Source: Phycisphaerales bacterium
Lineage (GTDB): Bacteria > Planctomycetota > Phycisphaerae > Phycisphaerales > SM1A02
Length of the DNA: 32,690 nt
Direction: 5' to 3'
NCBI GenBank assembly: GCA_013003065.1
Contig: JABDLI010000258.1
Span: forward strand, 1-32,690
Part shown: positions 8,245 to 15,772 of the stretch, piece after piece
How the letters are laid out: every line of letters begins with the position of its first letter
How positions within the stretch are numbered: the first letter of the stretch is position 1
The notes under the pieces: model-generated
The model's input: the letters and a program-made list of their open reading frames with translations, nothing else
The model's database searches: none
What the model was told of the DNA's origin: nothing
Translations under genes and position numbers: made by a program

Positions 8245-9030
8245 TCACGACCACGCGGCCAGCACGTGGAGGAGGTCGTTGAACCCGACCATCCCGTCAC
8301 CATCGACATCACCGACGCATCGCGTCGGCGGCGGCGGGCACGGGCCCCAATGCTCGAGCAGGATGGCGAGGTCGAATTCGTCGACGTCGCCGTCGTCATC
8401 GAGATCCTCGTCCTCGATGAACTCGAACTCGTACACGAGCGTGATGACGCCGGCGGCGGAGAGCTCCTCGTCGCCAACGATCGTGGCGATGGTGGTGCCG
8501 ATGAAGCTCAGACCACCCGTCGCGAAGACATCGGCGGTCAGGCTGCCGGTCCCGATGTAAGGACCGAGGTCCACGGTCGCCGTCGCGCTCGTGATCCCAT
8601 GATCGGAGACAACGCCAAAGTCCCAGAAATCGGGACCGCTTCCCGGCACGCCGTCGCTCGGGCCGACCGTGCCATCGGTGACAAACGTCTCATTGAACTG
8701 GAGTTGCACATCGAGCAGATCGACGAGGTCAACGGTCATGAACCCGCTGAGGTTCACGCCGAAGTCCGGCGCGGGCAATGTCGAGTCGTTCTCGACCGTG
8801 ACGTGATCCGCCGCGAGCTCACCGTCCAGCCACAGGGTCACCCTGCACAGGGCGCGGGTGGCGTCCTGGTCGTCGAACTGATCGAACAAGAACGACCCGA
8901 TACCGGGCATCGGCGTGTACTCGAACTCGTGCTCCTGCAACTCTTCGAACGGGCCGCCGGCCGACGCCGGGGCAGAGGGCAAACCGCTTGTGAGCACGAT
9001 GCTGCTGAGAATGGCCGTGAAGGTCTTCAT
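8245..9030 (-). CDS. Secreted protein, choice-of-anchor E-like domain plus dockerin-like tag
   Basis: A 261-residue exported protein. MKTFTAILSSIVLTSGLPSAPASA is a Sec signal peptide. The middle (about 25-195) is a beta-rich domain with FDQFDDQDATRALCRVTLWLDGEL and ADHVTVENDS, which resembles the choice-of-anchor E family of bacterial surface proteins; this assignment is tentative. The C-terminus has two dockerin-like repeats (DLDDDGDVDEFDLAILLEHWGPC and DVDGDGMVGFNDLLHVLAAW) joined by a proline linker. GGGAGT lies 7 nt before the ATG. It is the last gene of a minus-strand run with the 4Fe-4S and cytochrome genes, but a 213-bp gap upstream, in which I see nothing, suggests its own promoter. 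Confidence 0.8.
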   Translation of the reverse strand: MKTFTAILSSIVLTSGLPSAPASAGGPFEELQEHEFEYTPMPGIGSFLFDQFDDQDATRALCRVTLWLDGELAADHVTVENDSTLPAPDFGVNLSGFMTVDLVDLLDVQLQFNETFVTDGTVGPSDGVPGSGPDFWDFGVVSDHGITSATATVDLGPYIGTGSLTADVFATGGLSFIGTTIATIVGDEELSAAGVITLVYEFEFIEDEDLDDDGDVDEFDLAILLEHWGPCPPPPTRCVGDVDGDGMVGFNDLLHVLAAWS

Positions 9031-9243
9031 GTTGGACTCCCGATGAACCCCGGACGTCCGGCCGTATGCCCGTTCTATCCTTGACCTGTGTCCAGCGGCT
9101 GTCCGTCATCACCTCACCCCGAAGACGGTGGCGGCGGTCGAGGAGATTCGGATCGGGATGTCACGAAGGTCGATCGACACATCGATCAAGACGCGAACCA
9201 TCATCCTCAAGTGCATGATCGCGCACGCACCGGCCTGGGGGAT

Positions 9244-10875
9244 TCACTCTCCAGCCGCCGCCGGCGCAGAACCGGGCGTCTCGGACAACGCTGCCAGCAT
9301 ACGCGTCGCCGATGCGCGGTAGTGGGCATAGCGGGCTGCGTCGGTGCGTGACCGCTCGCGGGCCTGCGCGACGGTCTGCAGCAGCGGCACCGCTCGGTCG
9401 CCCCGTCCCCGCTGCGCGAGCGACGACGCGAGGTCCAGACGTGAGCGATGATCGTCGGGGTTCCTTTCGATCGCGCGACGCCAACTCCGCTCGGCGCCCG
9501 AGACATCACCCAGCGTCCAGCACGCCGACGCCATGCACACGGCATGATCGGGCGCCGTCAGCAGGCCCCACCGTGCGCAGAAGGCGAGATGCATCCGGGC
9601 GTCGCCGGCGGCGTGCCGGAGAACGGCGGGGTCGGCGCCGCGTTGGTAGGCGAGGGTCGCCTGGCTCAACGCGCGGCGTCCGCGGACTTCGTGAGAGCGG
9701 ATCAGGGCGGAGTGGATCACGAAAACCCAGATCATGACGGCGATCAGCGCGAACCCCCGCCCGGCCGGCGTGACGTTCCTCTTCCGCTTGAGCTGGAAGC
9801 GATTGAACCGGACGTGCTCGGACCAGACGAGACGCGTACAGAGGACGGCGAGGTAGGACAGGATGCCCGCGGCCGCCAGGGACAGCAGGAAGGGCCCGAG
9901 GCCGTACAGTCCGCGGAACGTGACGAGCGTGCCGATGAACACGGCCGCCATGAGCATGTCTTCGGCAAGGGTGAAGTCGTACGGAATCCGGCGCCGCGCG
10001 GGGCGGAACGACGTGAGGAGCGACGGGCGGGTCCAACCGTATGAAAGTGCGTTCTCGGGGCACGCGCTCACGCAGTCGAGGTCCTTCAAGCACGCCGAGT
10101 CGACCACGCGTCCGTGGAGCGCGACCTCTTCGTGCACCCGGATGTGGGAGTCACAGACGCCAGTGCAGACACCGCACGACGTGCACTTGTCCGGGTCGAC
10201 CCGGATCCGCCCCGGCGCGACGCGATCCATGATTCCGAAGATCGCGCCGTAGGGGCACACGTACTGGCAGAACGAACGTGTCCCGAGGACGTACACGATC
10301 AGGAATCCGCAGACCAGGAACGTGAGCCCCGTCACGCCGAGCCCCGGGAGGTTCCGCCAGAAGTCGTCGGTGACGAACGACGCCCAGCCGCCGGCGTCAT
10401 CCCGCAGATGAAGGGCCGGCAGCGGCTGTCCTTCGATCAGCTTTCGCACGTGCGGCCACACGAACATGTACAGCATCGCGGCCGGCGCGACGAACCGCAG
10501 GACACGCGACCGCACCGGCTTCGCCCGAATGCGGGCCTTCCGGAAGATCCAGCCGCACAGGTCCTGGAGGGCGAGGATGTGACATCCCCACGAGCAGAAG
10601 AACCGGCCGAACACGGCGACCGAGACCACGATGAGCGACATCAGCACGAACCCGGCGGTCACGATCCCGAGTTCGAGCGTGTGCATGACCTCGTTCAGCT
10701 CGAGGGGGGCGAGCGTCGTGCCGGCGTAGCACCAGTGGGCGATGTGCAACGCGATGAGGACGTGTACGGCGATCAACGACGCCGCGCGCCAGCGTCCGTA
10801 ATGGCGTCGCGGACGGGCCGGAGCCTCGCCATCCGACGCAGGGAGCTGCGGCAACGAAATCGTGCGTTGTGACAT
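9244..10875 (-). CDS. Membrane 4Fe-4S protein, NapH/NosR/CcoG-like, with helical C-terminal domain
   Basis: A 543-residue inner-membrane electron-transfer protein. Predicted helices lie near residues 32-50, 70-90, 128-142 and 180-198, then 308-345 and 374-390. CSWGCH (C94, C98) and CQYVCPYGAI (C203, C207) are the paired CxxxC motifs of the NapH/NosR/CcoG group. A ferredoxin domain follows: CTSCGVCTGVC (231-241), and a second motif in which the expected second Cys is Asp (C262-x2-D265-x2-C268-x3-C272-P). The last 140 residues are helical and TPR-like (LDLASSLAQRGRGDRAVPLLQ). Such proteins pass electrons between quinol and periplasmic redox enzymes; the partner is not identified, but the pentaheme cytochrome gene directly upstream is a candidate. 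No good Shine-Dalgarno was seen, and an inverted-repeat element lies 21 bp before the ATG. Confidence 0.88.
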   Translation of the reverse strand: MSQRTISLPQLPASDGEAPARPRRHYGRWRAASLIAVHVLIALHIAHWCYAGTTLAPLELNEVMHTLELGIVTAGFVLMSLIVVSVAVFGRFFCSWGCHILALQDLCGWIFRKARIRAKPVRSRVLRFVAPAAMLYMFVWPHVRKLIEGQPLPALHLRDDAGGWASFVTDDFWRNLPGLGVTGLTFLVCGFLIVYVLGTRSFCQYVCPYGAIFGIMDRVAPGRIRVDPDKCTSCGVCTGVCDSHIRVHEEVALHGRVVDSACLKDLDCVSACPENALSYGWTRPSLLTSFRPARRRIPYDFTLAEDMLMAAVFIGTLVTFRGLYGLGPFLLSLAAAGILSYLAVLCTRLVWSEHVRFNRFQLKRKRNVTPAGRGFALIAVMIWVFVIHSALIRSHEVRGRRALSQATLAYQRGADPAVLRHAAGDARMHLAFCARWGLLTAPDHAVCMASACWTLGDVSGAERSWRRAIERNPDDHRSRLDLASSLAQRGRGDRAVPLLQTVAQARERSRTDAARYAHYRASATRMLAALSETPGSAPAAAGE

Positions 10876-10896
10876 GCAGGGCGTCCCGGCGCCGGC

Positions 10897-11051
10897 TAGG
10901 TCCTGTTTGACGGCTCAGGATTCGCCGGAATGCGGTGCTTTCCGTTCTGGCAAGGAGGGGCCGTATTTCACGATACAGCGAGCTTCGGCGACGCCGTCCA
11001 GAGCGGGAATGACCGCGCTCCGACGGATTCTGAGCCGTCAAACAGGACCTA
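10897..11051. mobile_element. MITE-like inverted-repeat element, IS630/Tc1 type
   Basis: A 151-bp element (10899-11049) begins GGTCCTGTTTGACGGCTCAG and ends with the exact reverse complement of those 20 bases. By eye the similarity continues inward, giving about 43 matches in 52 positions per arm around a core of about 47 bases. It is flanked by TA on both sides, within CTAG at both junctions. TA duplication in a CTAG site is the known target behaviour of IS630-family elements. No transposase or sensible ORF is inside, so it would need to move in trans. The right junction supplies the TAG stop codon of the cytochrome gene. As RNA the whole element can fold into a long hairpin. Confidence 0.82.
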
Positions 11052-12869
11052 GACGCACGGGCCCCAGTTCGACAGCATGATGAGCAGATCGGTGAAGCCG
11101 ACCGCATCGTCACCGTCGAGGTCCTCCGCGCAGTCGGGACACGGCCCCCACGATCCGAGCAGCGACAGGAGATCGAAGAACCCGACGTCGCCGGAGCCGT
11201 CGAGGTCGGCCCCCGAGGGACAGGCGGTGACGAGGAGATCGACCGACTCCATGAGGTGACCGAAGTCCGGCGCCTGCACGTCCGCGAGCGGGTTGCCGTG
11301 CCCGTCCTCGGTCCAACCCTTCGCCTTCGTCAGGAACCGGAAGGCGCGGCGATAGATGAGCCGCGCGCGAACGTCGATCGCGCCGCCGCTGTCGGGCACG
11401 GCGAAACGGTACTCCGTCGTGTCCGTCACGAGGGCCGGAAGGCGACTGTCGAAGGTGATGCCCGTGGCGTCGGTGAAGAAGGTCGGCCCCTCGCCGTCGG
11501 CGTTGTGGTTGACCTTGGCGAAGAACTTCCCTGGCAGACCGGCGTAGTCGCCCTCGTCCGGAGAGCCGACGCCGCCAAGCTCGTGCACGACCTGCTTGCC
11601 GGTGTGGGTCAGTGGCCCCGTCTCGTGCGTGGCCTCGACGAGAAGAATCATGTTCCGGACCGTCACCCCGGTCGGCAGATGGTGCCCCGTATACGCGTTG
11701 GTCACGTCCACCGTGACCAGCAGCTCGTCCCCGGCGACCGTCGCCTCGACCTCCAGATCGGCGGCGTTGTCGAGGTACGCGGGGGTCGTGCCGCGAATGT
11801 CGTGGTCACGGAGCGACCCGGCCGGCCGGGTGAGCGGTGGGAAGAGGATCTCACACGCCTGCGTCTCCTCGTTCGTCAGCATGTGGCAATCGAGGCAGCT
11901 CGCATGCAGCGGCGACGCGGGATCGGCGTACGGGGTGTCCACCCATTCCAGGTACGTGGGCTCCGAGATGACGCCGTCGAACGTGTGATCCTCGTGAATG
12001 TCGTTCTTGTCCTGATGACACGCGCCGCACACTTCGGCCGCCAGTTGCGGTTGGTACGACGCGCGCATGAACCCCGGCGACTCCACGTAGTCGACGTCGC
12101 CGAGCAGGCCGTACTGCACCTGGGTGTGTCCCGGCGCCGGACGGGTCAACGTCAACGCCCCCTCGATGATGCCGGGGTAATTGATGTTCTCGACGTTGAC
12201 GCTCGCGATCTTGTGGCACGTCTCGCAGGAGATGCCGTGGCTGGAGACGGCCGAGGGATAGGTCGCGTCCGACGGCGTCTCCATCGGTGCGAACGGCTCG
12301 GCCAGCCAGCGTTCCGGCTGGTGGCACGCCGCGCACTCCGAGGCGGGGTTGGTGGGCGCGAAGACCGAGTCGCGGGTGTAGACGAACCCACCGTCGCCCC
12401 CTGGCGTGCCGTCGCCGTTGTAGATGTCGTGCAGCCACGTGTTCAGACCGGCCCGCTGCATCGGCGAGTCGGACCAGGCCGCGAGCTGGTTCGGATGACA
12501 GAAGCCGCATTGGTCGGGGGTCAGGAGCGTGTACCCGGGATCATCGGCGGGCGGCACGGGGGCGAGCGTGACATCCAGGTCGGCCGGCACCCCCTCGTAC
12601 GTCGTCGAGCGGTTGAAGTAGCCGACAGCCGCGGCGACGATGACGGAGCCTGCCTCGTCCGGGATCGCGAGGGTGTAGTTTCCGGACGCGTCGGTCACCG
12701 CGCGGATCGACGTCGTCTGGAGCGTCACGAGCGCGCCGGCGATGGGCTGCAGCGTGTCCTCGTCGCGAATGACCCCGCTGACGGTCACGTCGGCGAAGGC
12801 GTGCGTGGTGGCGGTCAGCCCGCCGAGGAGGGCGAGGGCCCGGCCCGCTCGCATCGTGCTTGAAGACAT
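11049..12869 (-). CDS. Exported pentaheme cytochrome c with carboxypeptidase-regulatory-like domain and dockerin-like tag
   Basis: A 606-residue exported protein. Residues 1-26 form a signal peptide ending THAFA. Residues 27-105 look like a carboxypeptidase-regulatory-like beta-sandwich (SGVIRDEDTLQPIAGALVTLQTT). Five CxxCH heme-c sites follow: CGFCH (from residue 121), CAACH, CETCH, CGACH and CLDCH. A beta-rich region then leads to two dockerin-like repeats, DLDGSGDVGFFDLLSLLGSWG and DLDGDDAVGFTDLLIMLSNWG. This order resembles multiheme cytochrome c families, but the dockerin-like tag is unusual on a cytochrome. AAAGGAGCC lies just before the ATG. The stop codon TAG is made by the TA of the inserted element at 10897-11051. 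Before insertion the gap to the 4Fe-4S gene would have been about 20 bp, so the two were probably one operon. Confidence 0.87.
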   Translation of the reverse strand: MSSSTMRAGRALALLGGLTATTHAFADVTVSGVIRDEDTLQPIAGALVTLQTTSIRAVTDASGNYTLAIPDEAGSVIVAAAVGYFNRSTTYEGVPADLDVTLAPVPPADDPGYTLLTPDQCGFCHPNQLAAWSDSPMQRAGLNTWLHDIYNGDGTPGGDGGFVYTRDSVFAPTNPASECAACHQPERWLAEPFAPMETPSDATYPSAVSSHGISCETCHKIASVNVENINYPGIIEGALTLTRPAPGHTQVQYGLLGDVDYVESPGFMRASYQPQLAAEVCGACHQDKNDIHEDHTFDGVISEPTYLEWVDTPYADPASPLHASCLDCHMLTNEETQACEILFPPLTRPAGSLRDHDIRGTTPAYLDNAADLEVEATVAGDELLVTVDVTNAYTGHHLPTGVTVRNMILLVEATHETGPLTHTGKQVVHELGGVGSPDEGDYAGLPGKFFAKVNHNADGEGPTFFTDATGITFDSRLPALVTDTTEYRFAVPDSGGAIDVRARLIYRRAFRFLTKAKGWTEDGHGNPLADVQAPDFGHLMESVDLLVTACPSGADLDGSGDVGFFDLLSLLGSWGPCPDCAEDLDGDDAVGFTDLLIMLSNWGPCV

Positions 12870-12948
12870 CGTTCGGCTCCTTTCCGGCTTCGGCCCACCC
12901 GCGGGAAGGCCCCACCGGCATTCTCGTCACCGGGAGGACCGTCGCAAC

Positions 12949-12977
12949 TTGATAATGAAATTATGACCATTTATTCT
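12949..12977 (+). promoter_or_regulatory. Putative sigma70-type promoter in an AT-rich island
   Basis: TTGATA at 12949-12954 and TATTCT at 12972-12977 are separated by 17 bases in a sharply AT-rich patch (about 12945-12985) of very GC-rich DNA. It would read toward the PQQ-like gene at 13168. The same patch could also serve the divergent cytochrome gene, because CATAAT occurs on the other strand. The rest of the 298-bp gap is GC-rich and holds no gene that I can see. Confidence 0.4.
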
Positions 12978-13167
12978 TTTTAGGAGTCCGCAGAGACCGC
13001 AGACGACGCGGATTCCCGCCCCCGGGCGGGCCGCACCGGGGCAATCCGGGCCCCGGCAACCCGGACCCGCGCCGAGCCCGACGCGTCCGGCGCGTCCGGC
13101 GTCTGCCTCCCCGGGACGTGACACCCTCCGCCGGCCGGGGCATCATGGAAGATCAAGGAGACATGTC

Positions 13168-13569
13168 ATGCGTCAAACGCCCGGACTGCCCGACGCGGAG
13201 CCCGTCATCCCGGCCGAGTCCTTGGAGCGTGATCCCGACGACCTCGTGTTCGTCGGCCTGCGTGGTCACGTCGCCGCGCTCGCGCGGGACACCGGCGAGA
13301 TCGTCTGGAAATGGAAGTCGCCGAAGGGCAGCAACTACTGCAACATCCTCCTGGACGGGGACTGCGTGCTCGTCGGCATCTACGGGTACCTGTATTGCCT
13401 CGACGCGGCCACCGGCGCGCTCCGGTGGCACAACCCGCTCAAGGGATTCGGCATGGGCGTCACGAGCCTGGCGACGCGTCGCAGTGGCAACAGCACCGTG
13501 GCTCAGCAGGCAGCGGCGGCCGAAGCAACGACGGCCGCAGTCGCGACCTCGGCCGCGGCGGCGTCCTGA
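13168..13569 (+). CDS. Short PQQ-binding-like beta-propeller repeat protein
   Basis: A 133-residue protein. Two consecutive PQQ-type propeller blades are visible: VGLRGHVAALARDTGEIVWKWK (about 29-50) and VGIYGYLYCLDAATGALRWHNPL (about 68-90). Both have the AxDxxTGxxxW signature of the fold. A complete propeller has seven or eight blades, so this is a fragment, an oligomerising unit or a stand-alone small form. The C-terminus after about 105 is Ala/Thr/Gln low complexity. There is no signal peptide, so it is probably cytoplasmic. AAGGAG lies 7 nt before the ATG, which supports a real and well-translated gene. It converges with the ATP-grasp gene, the stops being only 7 bp apart. Confidence 0.82.
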   Translation: MRQTPGLPDAEPVIPAESLERDPDDLVFVGLRGHVAALARDTGEIVWKWKSPKGSNYCNILLDGDCVLVGIYGYLYCLDAATGALRWHNPLKGFGMGVTSLATRRSGNSTVAQQAAAAEATTAAVATSAAAAS

Positions 13570-13576
13570 TCTCGGC

Positions 13577-14800
13577 TCAGTCCGTGACCCTGACCCGGAT
13601 CGTCCGGCCCACCGCGTCGAACATGCTGCGCAGCTCGTCGTAGTCGGGATGACGCATGCGGAGCCAGGCGTTGGCCATGTACCCGGCTTCGATCGGCTGC
13701 GTCGGCGTGCCGGGCGGCGGGAAGTGGCCGTCGATGATCCACTCGCGGTACGCGTGCTCAACGGCCTCGCGTCCCTCGTAGCCGGCGATGCGGCCATCCG
13801 CCTCCGGCCGGAGGGCAACGATGCCCGCGGCGAACGCGCGGGAGGGGCGTCCCTCGACCGTCCCGTGCGTCACCGCGTGCGCCCAGTCGCGGTACAGGTC
13901 CATGCCGTTCGCCGCGGAGTAGACGTCCCACGTTCCCACGCCCGGCGGACGGCAGCCGACCTCCGAGAACTTCAGCCCCTTGGGTCCGAAGAACCACTCC
14001 ATGTGGACGGCGGAGGTGCCGATGCCAAGCTCGCGGATGACCGTGCGTCCCAGTCGACGCACCTCCTCGTACGCCGACGCGTCCATCCGGTTGGTCGTGA
14101 TGAGATACGGCGACACCGAGCGTGTGCGCATCGCCTCCAGCACGCCCGGGTAGTAGTGCGATATGAAGTCGTGCACGACCTCGCCGTCGACGCACAGCGT
14201 GTCGTAGAAGCCCTCGTGCCCCTCGATGAACTCCTCCGCGGCGACGGAATGCCCCTGGCTGATGCCGTGGCTCTCGATCGCGCGGCCGAGCGCATCGTCG
14301 TCGTCGATCCGTTCGGTGCCCGCGGCGCCCGCCCCGCTCCGCGGCTTCAGGATGATCGGGTAGCCGACCGCGTGCGCAAACGCCCGCGCCTCCTCCGGCG
14401 AGGCCACCCCGGCCGACTGCGCGCACGGAACGCCCGCGGCGCGGAGCGTCTCCTTCATGGCCGGCTTGTCGCGGCAGAGGTACGCGGTCCGGACGGAGGT
14501 GCCGGGGATGTGCGTCGCTTCCCGCACCTTGGACACCGGCAGAATGTGGGCTTCAACCGTTGCCTCCAGCCGATCGACCCACTCCTGCCCCTGCACGTGA
14601 CGCACCGCCGCCAGCATCGCCTCTTCGTCGCACACGGAGCGCACGTGCACGTATCCGTAGAGACGATCCCGCACCGATGACGGCAGCGACTCCGTCGGCA
14701 CCTCGCCGATCCCGGTGACCCGCGCCCCGACGGATGCCAGGGCTTCCGCGAACCGGGACTGGTTGGCGGGAAAGGATGGCTCGACGAACAGAACATGCAT
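13577..14800 (-). CDS. ATP-grasp domain ligase-like protein (paralogue A)
   Basis: A 407-residue cytoplasmic protein with an ATP-grasp fold, the fold of enzymes that use ATP to join a carboxylate to an amine or thiol through an acyl phosphate. An N-terminal Rossmann-like part starts MHVLFVEPSFPANQSRFAEAL. RDKPAMKETLRAAGVPCA begins the ATP-grasp core. YPIILKPRSGAGAAGTERIDD is the nucleotide-binding lysine and Gly-rich loop, VAAEEFIEGHEGFYDTLCVDG the central strand, and VHMEWFFGPKGLKFSEVGCRPPG the metal-binding Glu region. It aligns by eye with the genes at 21871 and 23088. It is divergent from the S51-like gene, with only 27 bp between the preferred starts. No Shine-Dalgarno is visible; TATAAC lies 11 bases before the ATG. 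The substrate is unknown. Confidence 0.87.
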   Translation of the reverse strand: MHVLFVEPSFPANQSRFAEALASVGARVTGIGEVPTESLPSSVRDRLYGYVHVRSVCDEEAMLAAVRHVQGQEWVDRLEATVEAHILPVSKVREATHIPGTSVRTAYLCRDKPAMKETLRAAGVPCAQSAGVASPEEARAFAHAVGYPIILKPRSGAGAAGTERIDDDDALGRAIESHGISQGHSVAAEEFIEGHEGFYDTLCVDGEVVHDFISHYYPGVLEAMRTRSVSPYLITTNRMDASAYEEVRRLGRTVIRELGIGTSAVHMEWFFGPKGLKFSEVGCRPPGVGTWDVYSAANGMDLYRDWAHAVTHGTVEGRPSRAFAAGIVALRPEADGRIAGYEGREAVEHAYREWIIDGHFPPPGTPTQPIEAGYMANAWLRMRHPDYDELRSMFDAVGRTIRVRVTD

Positions 14801-14811
14801 GGCGATCGACG

Positions 14812-14818
14812 TTATACC
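14812..14818. promoter_or_regulatory. Shared symmetric -10-like box between divergent genes
   Basis: GTTATACC reads TATACC on the plus strand (14813-14818) and TATAAC on the minus strand (14817-14812). Start codons follow at 9 nt (plus, ATG 14828) and 11 nt (minus, ATG 14800). With transcription starting 6-8 nt after a -10 box, both mRNAs would be leaderless or nearly so. No -35 boxes were identified. Confidence 0.4.
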
Positions 14819-14827
14819 ATGGACCCC

Positions 14828-15772
14828 ATGCCCCCCATCGTCCTGCTCGGCCCCCAGCGTTTGCGTCCGATGCTCCGCGAGGCAGCGGAGGCAATCGGTG
14901 GGCCCGCGCGAATCGCAGCCATCACGGGGGGGTGGGAGGAGCGGGAGCTCGAGGACGACGAGCTAACGCAGCACTTCGACGGGCCCGTCGTGAACCTCCG
15001 GCTCCACCACCGCCTCGAGACGATGCTCGCCGACGACCCCGAGCTCATGCGTCATCTGCACCGGCGGCAGGATCGCCTCCAGCGGCGACGCGATCTCTAT
15101 CACATCCGGCTCGCCCACGCCCTCGACGCCGCCCGCGAGCTGCTGCGGCTCCCCGGGACGCATCGCGATCTGGAAGCGGCGCGGGAGGACGCGATCCGGA
15201 CCGTCCACGCGATCGACGATCACCACGTGGAACGCGTCCAGGATCTCGACCGGGCGTTCAAGGAGGACTTCGACGTCGGCGCTCGCCCCGCCCTCGCCTA
15301 CCACCGCCAGGAGCTCGCCGAGATGCTCGGTGCGTGCGACGCGATCGCGATCGCCGGTGGACACGTCGGGCGGCTGCTCGAGCAGCTTCGACTCTTCGAC
15401 CTCGGGGCGGCGCTCGGTGCGCGGCCGGTGATCGCCTGGTCGGCCGGTGCGATGGCGCTGGGCCGGCGGGTCGTCCTCTTCCACGACGCGCCGCCGCAGG
15501 GCCCGGGCGATGCGGAGGTCCACGACGTCGGGCTCGCGCGTTACGACGGTTTTCTCCCGCTGCCGCACGCGCGGCACCGGCTGCGGCTCGATGATCCGGT
15601 GCGGGTCGGCCTGTTCGCGCGGCGGTTTGCCGAAGTGCGGTGCGTGGCGATGGACGAAGGCGCCCGGCTGCTCGTCACCGAGGATGGCCTCCAGCACGCA
15701 ACCGGCTGCCGCTGGCTCCAGCCCGACGGTACGGTCGTCGACACTCCGGCGACGAGCGGGGCCCCGGCGTGA
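14828..15772 (+). CDS. Peptidase S51 / type 1 glutamine amidotransferase-like protein
   Basis: A 314-residue cytoplasmic protein. The nucleophile-elbow motif VIAWSAGAMALG places Ser205 where S51 peptidases (dipeptidase E, cyanophycinase) have their catalytic Ser. DVGLARYDGFLPLPHARHRLRL with His247 matches the downstream S51 pattern of GL...PH..R.R. A central Glu/Asp/Arg-rich helical stretch (about 60-150) is longer than in dipeptidase E. I start at the ATG at 14828 (MPPIVLLGPQ) because a TATACC box overlaps the region just before the ATG at 14819; that earlier start and 14795 remain possible. The stop overlaps the next gene (GTGA), so the two are translationally coupled. The activity, a serine peptidase or amidase on a special amide bond, is inferred. 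Confidence 0.8.
   Translation: MPPIVLLGPQRLRPMLREAAEAIGGPARIAAITGGWEERELEDDELTQHFDGPVVNLRLHHRLETMLADDPELMRHLHRRQDRLQRRRDLYHIRLAHALDAARELLRLPGTHRDLEAAREDAIRTVHAIDDHHVERVQDLDRAFKEDFDVGARPALAYHRQELAEMLGACDAIAIAGGHVGRLLEQLRLFDLGAALGARPVIAWSAGAMALGRRVVLFHDAPPQGPGDAEVHDVGLARYDGFLPLPHARHRLRLDDPVRVGLFARRFAEVRCVAMDEGARLLVTEDGLQHATGCRWLQPDGTVVDTPATSGAPA

Noticed and set aside
6705-8477. 590-residue minus-strand ORF
   Set aside because: Shadow of the DUF1501 gene; no motifs, and its composition is that of antisense high-GC frames.
10862-11080. 72-residue plus-strand ORF inside the inverted-repeat element
   Set aside because: No Shine-Dalgarno and no similarity to a transposase; it simply reads through the palindromic element.
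13051-13064. SAM-I-riboswitch-like CCCCGGCAACCCGG
   Set aside because: Only this short piece resembles the aptamer; the conserved neighbouring core and P1-P4 helices are absent, and the downstream PQQ-like gene is not a methionine gene.
15640-15768. Upstream extension of the Fes-like esterase
   Set aside because: It lies inside the S51-like gene; similarity to the early-set domain begins only after GTG 15769.
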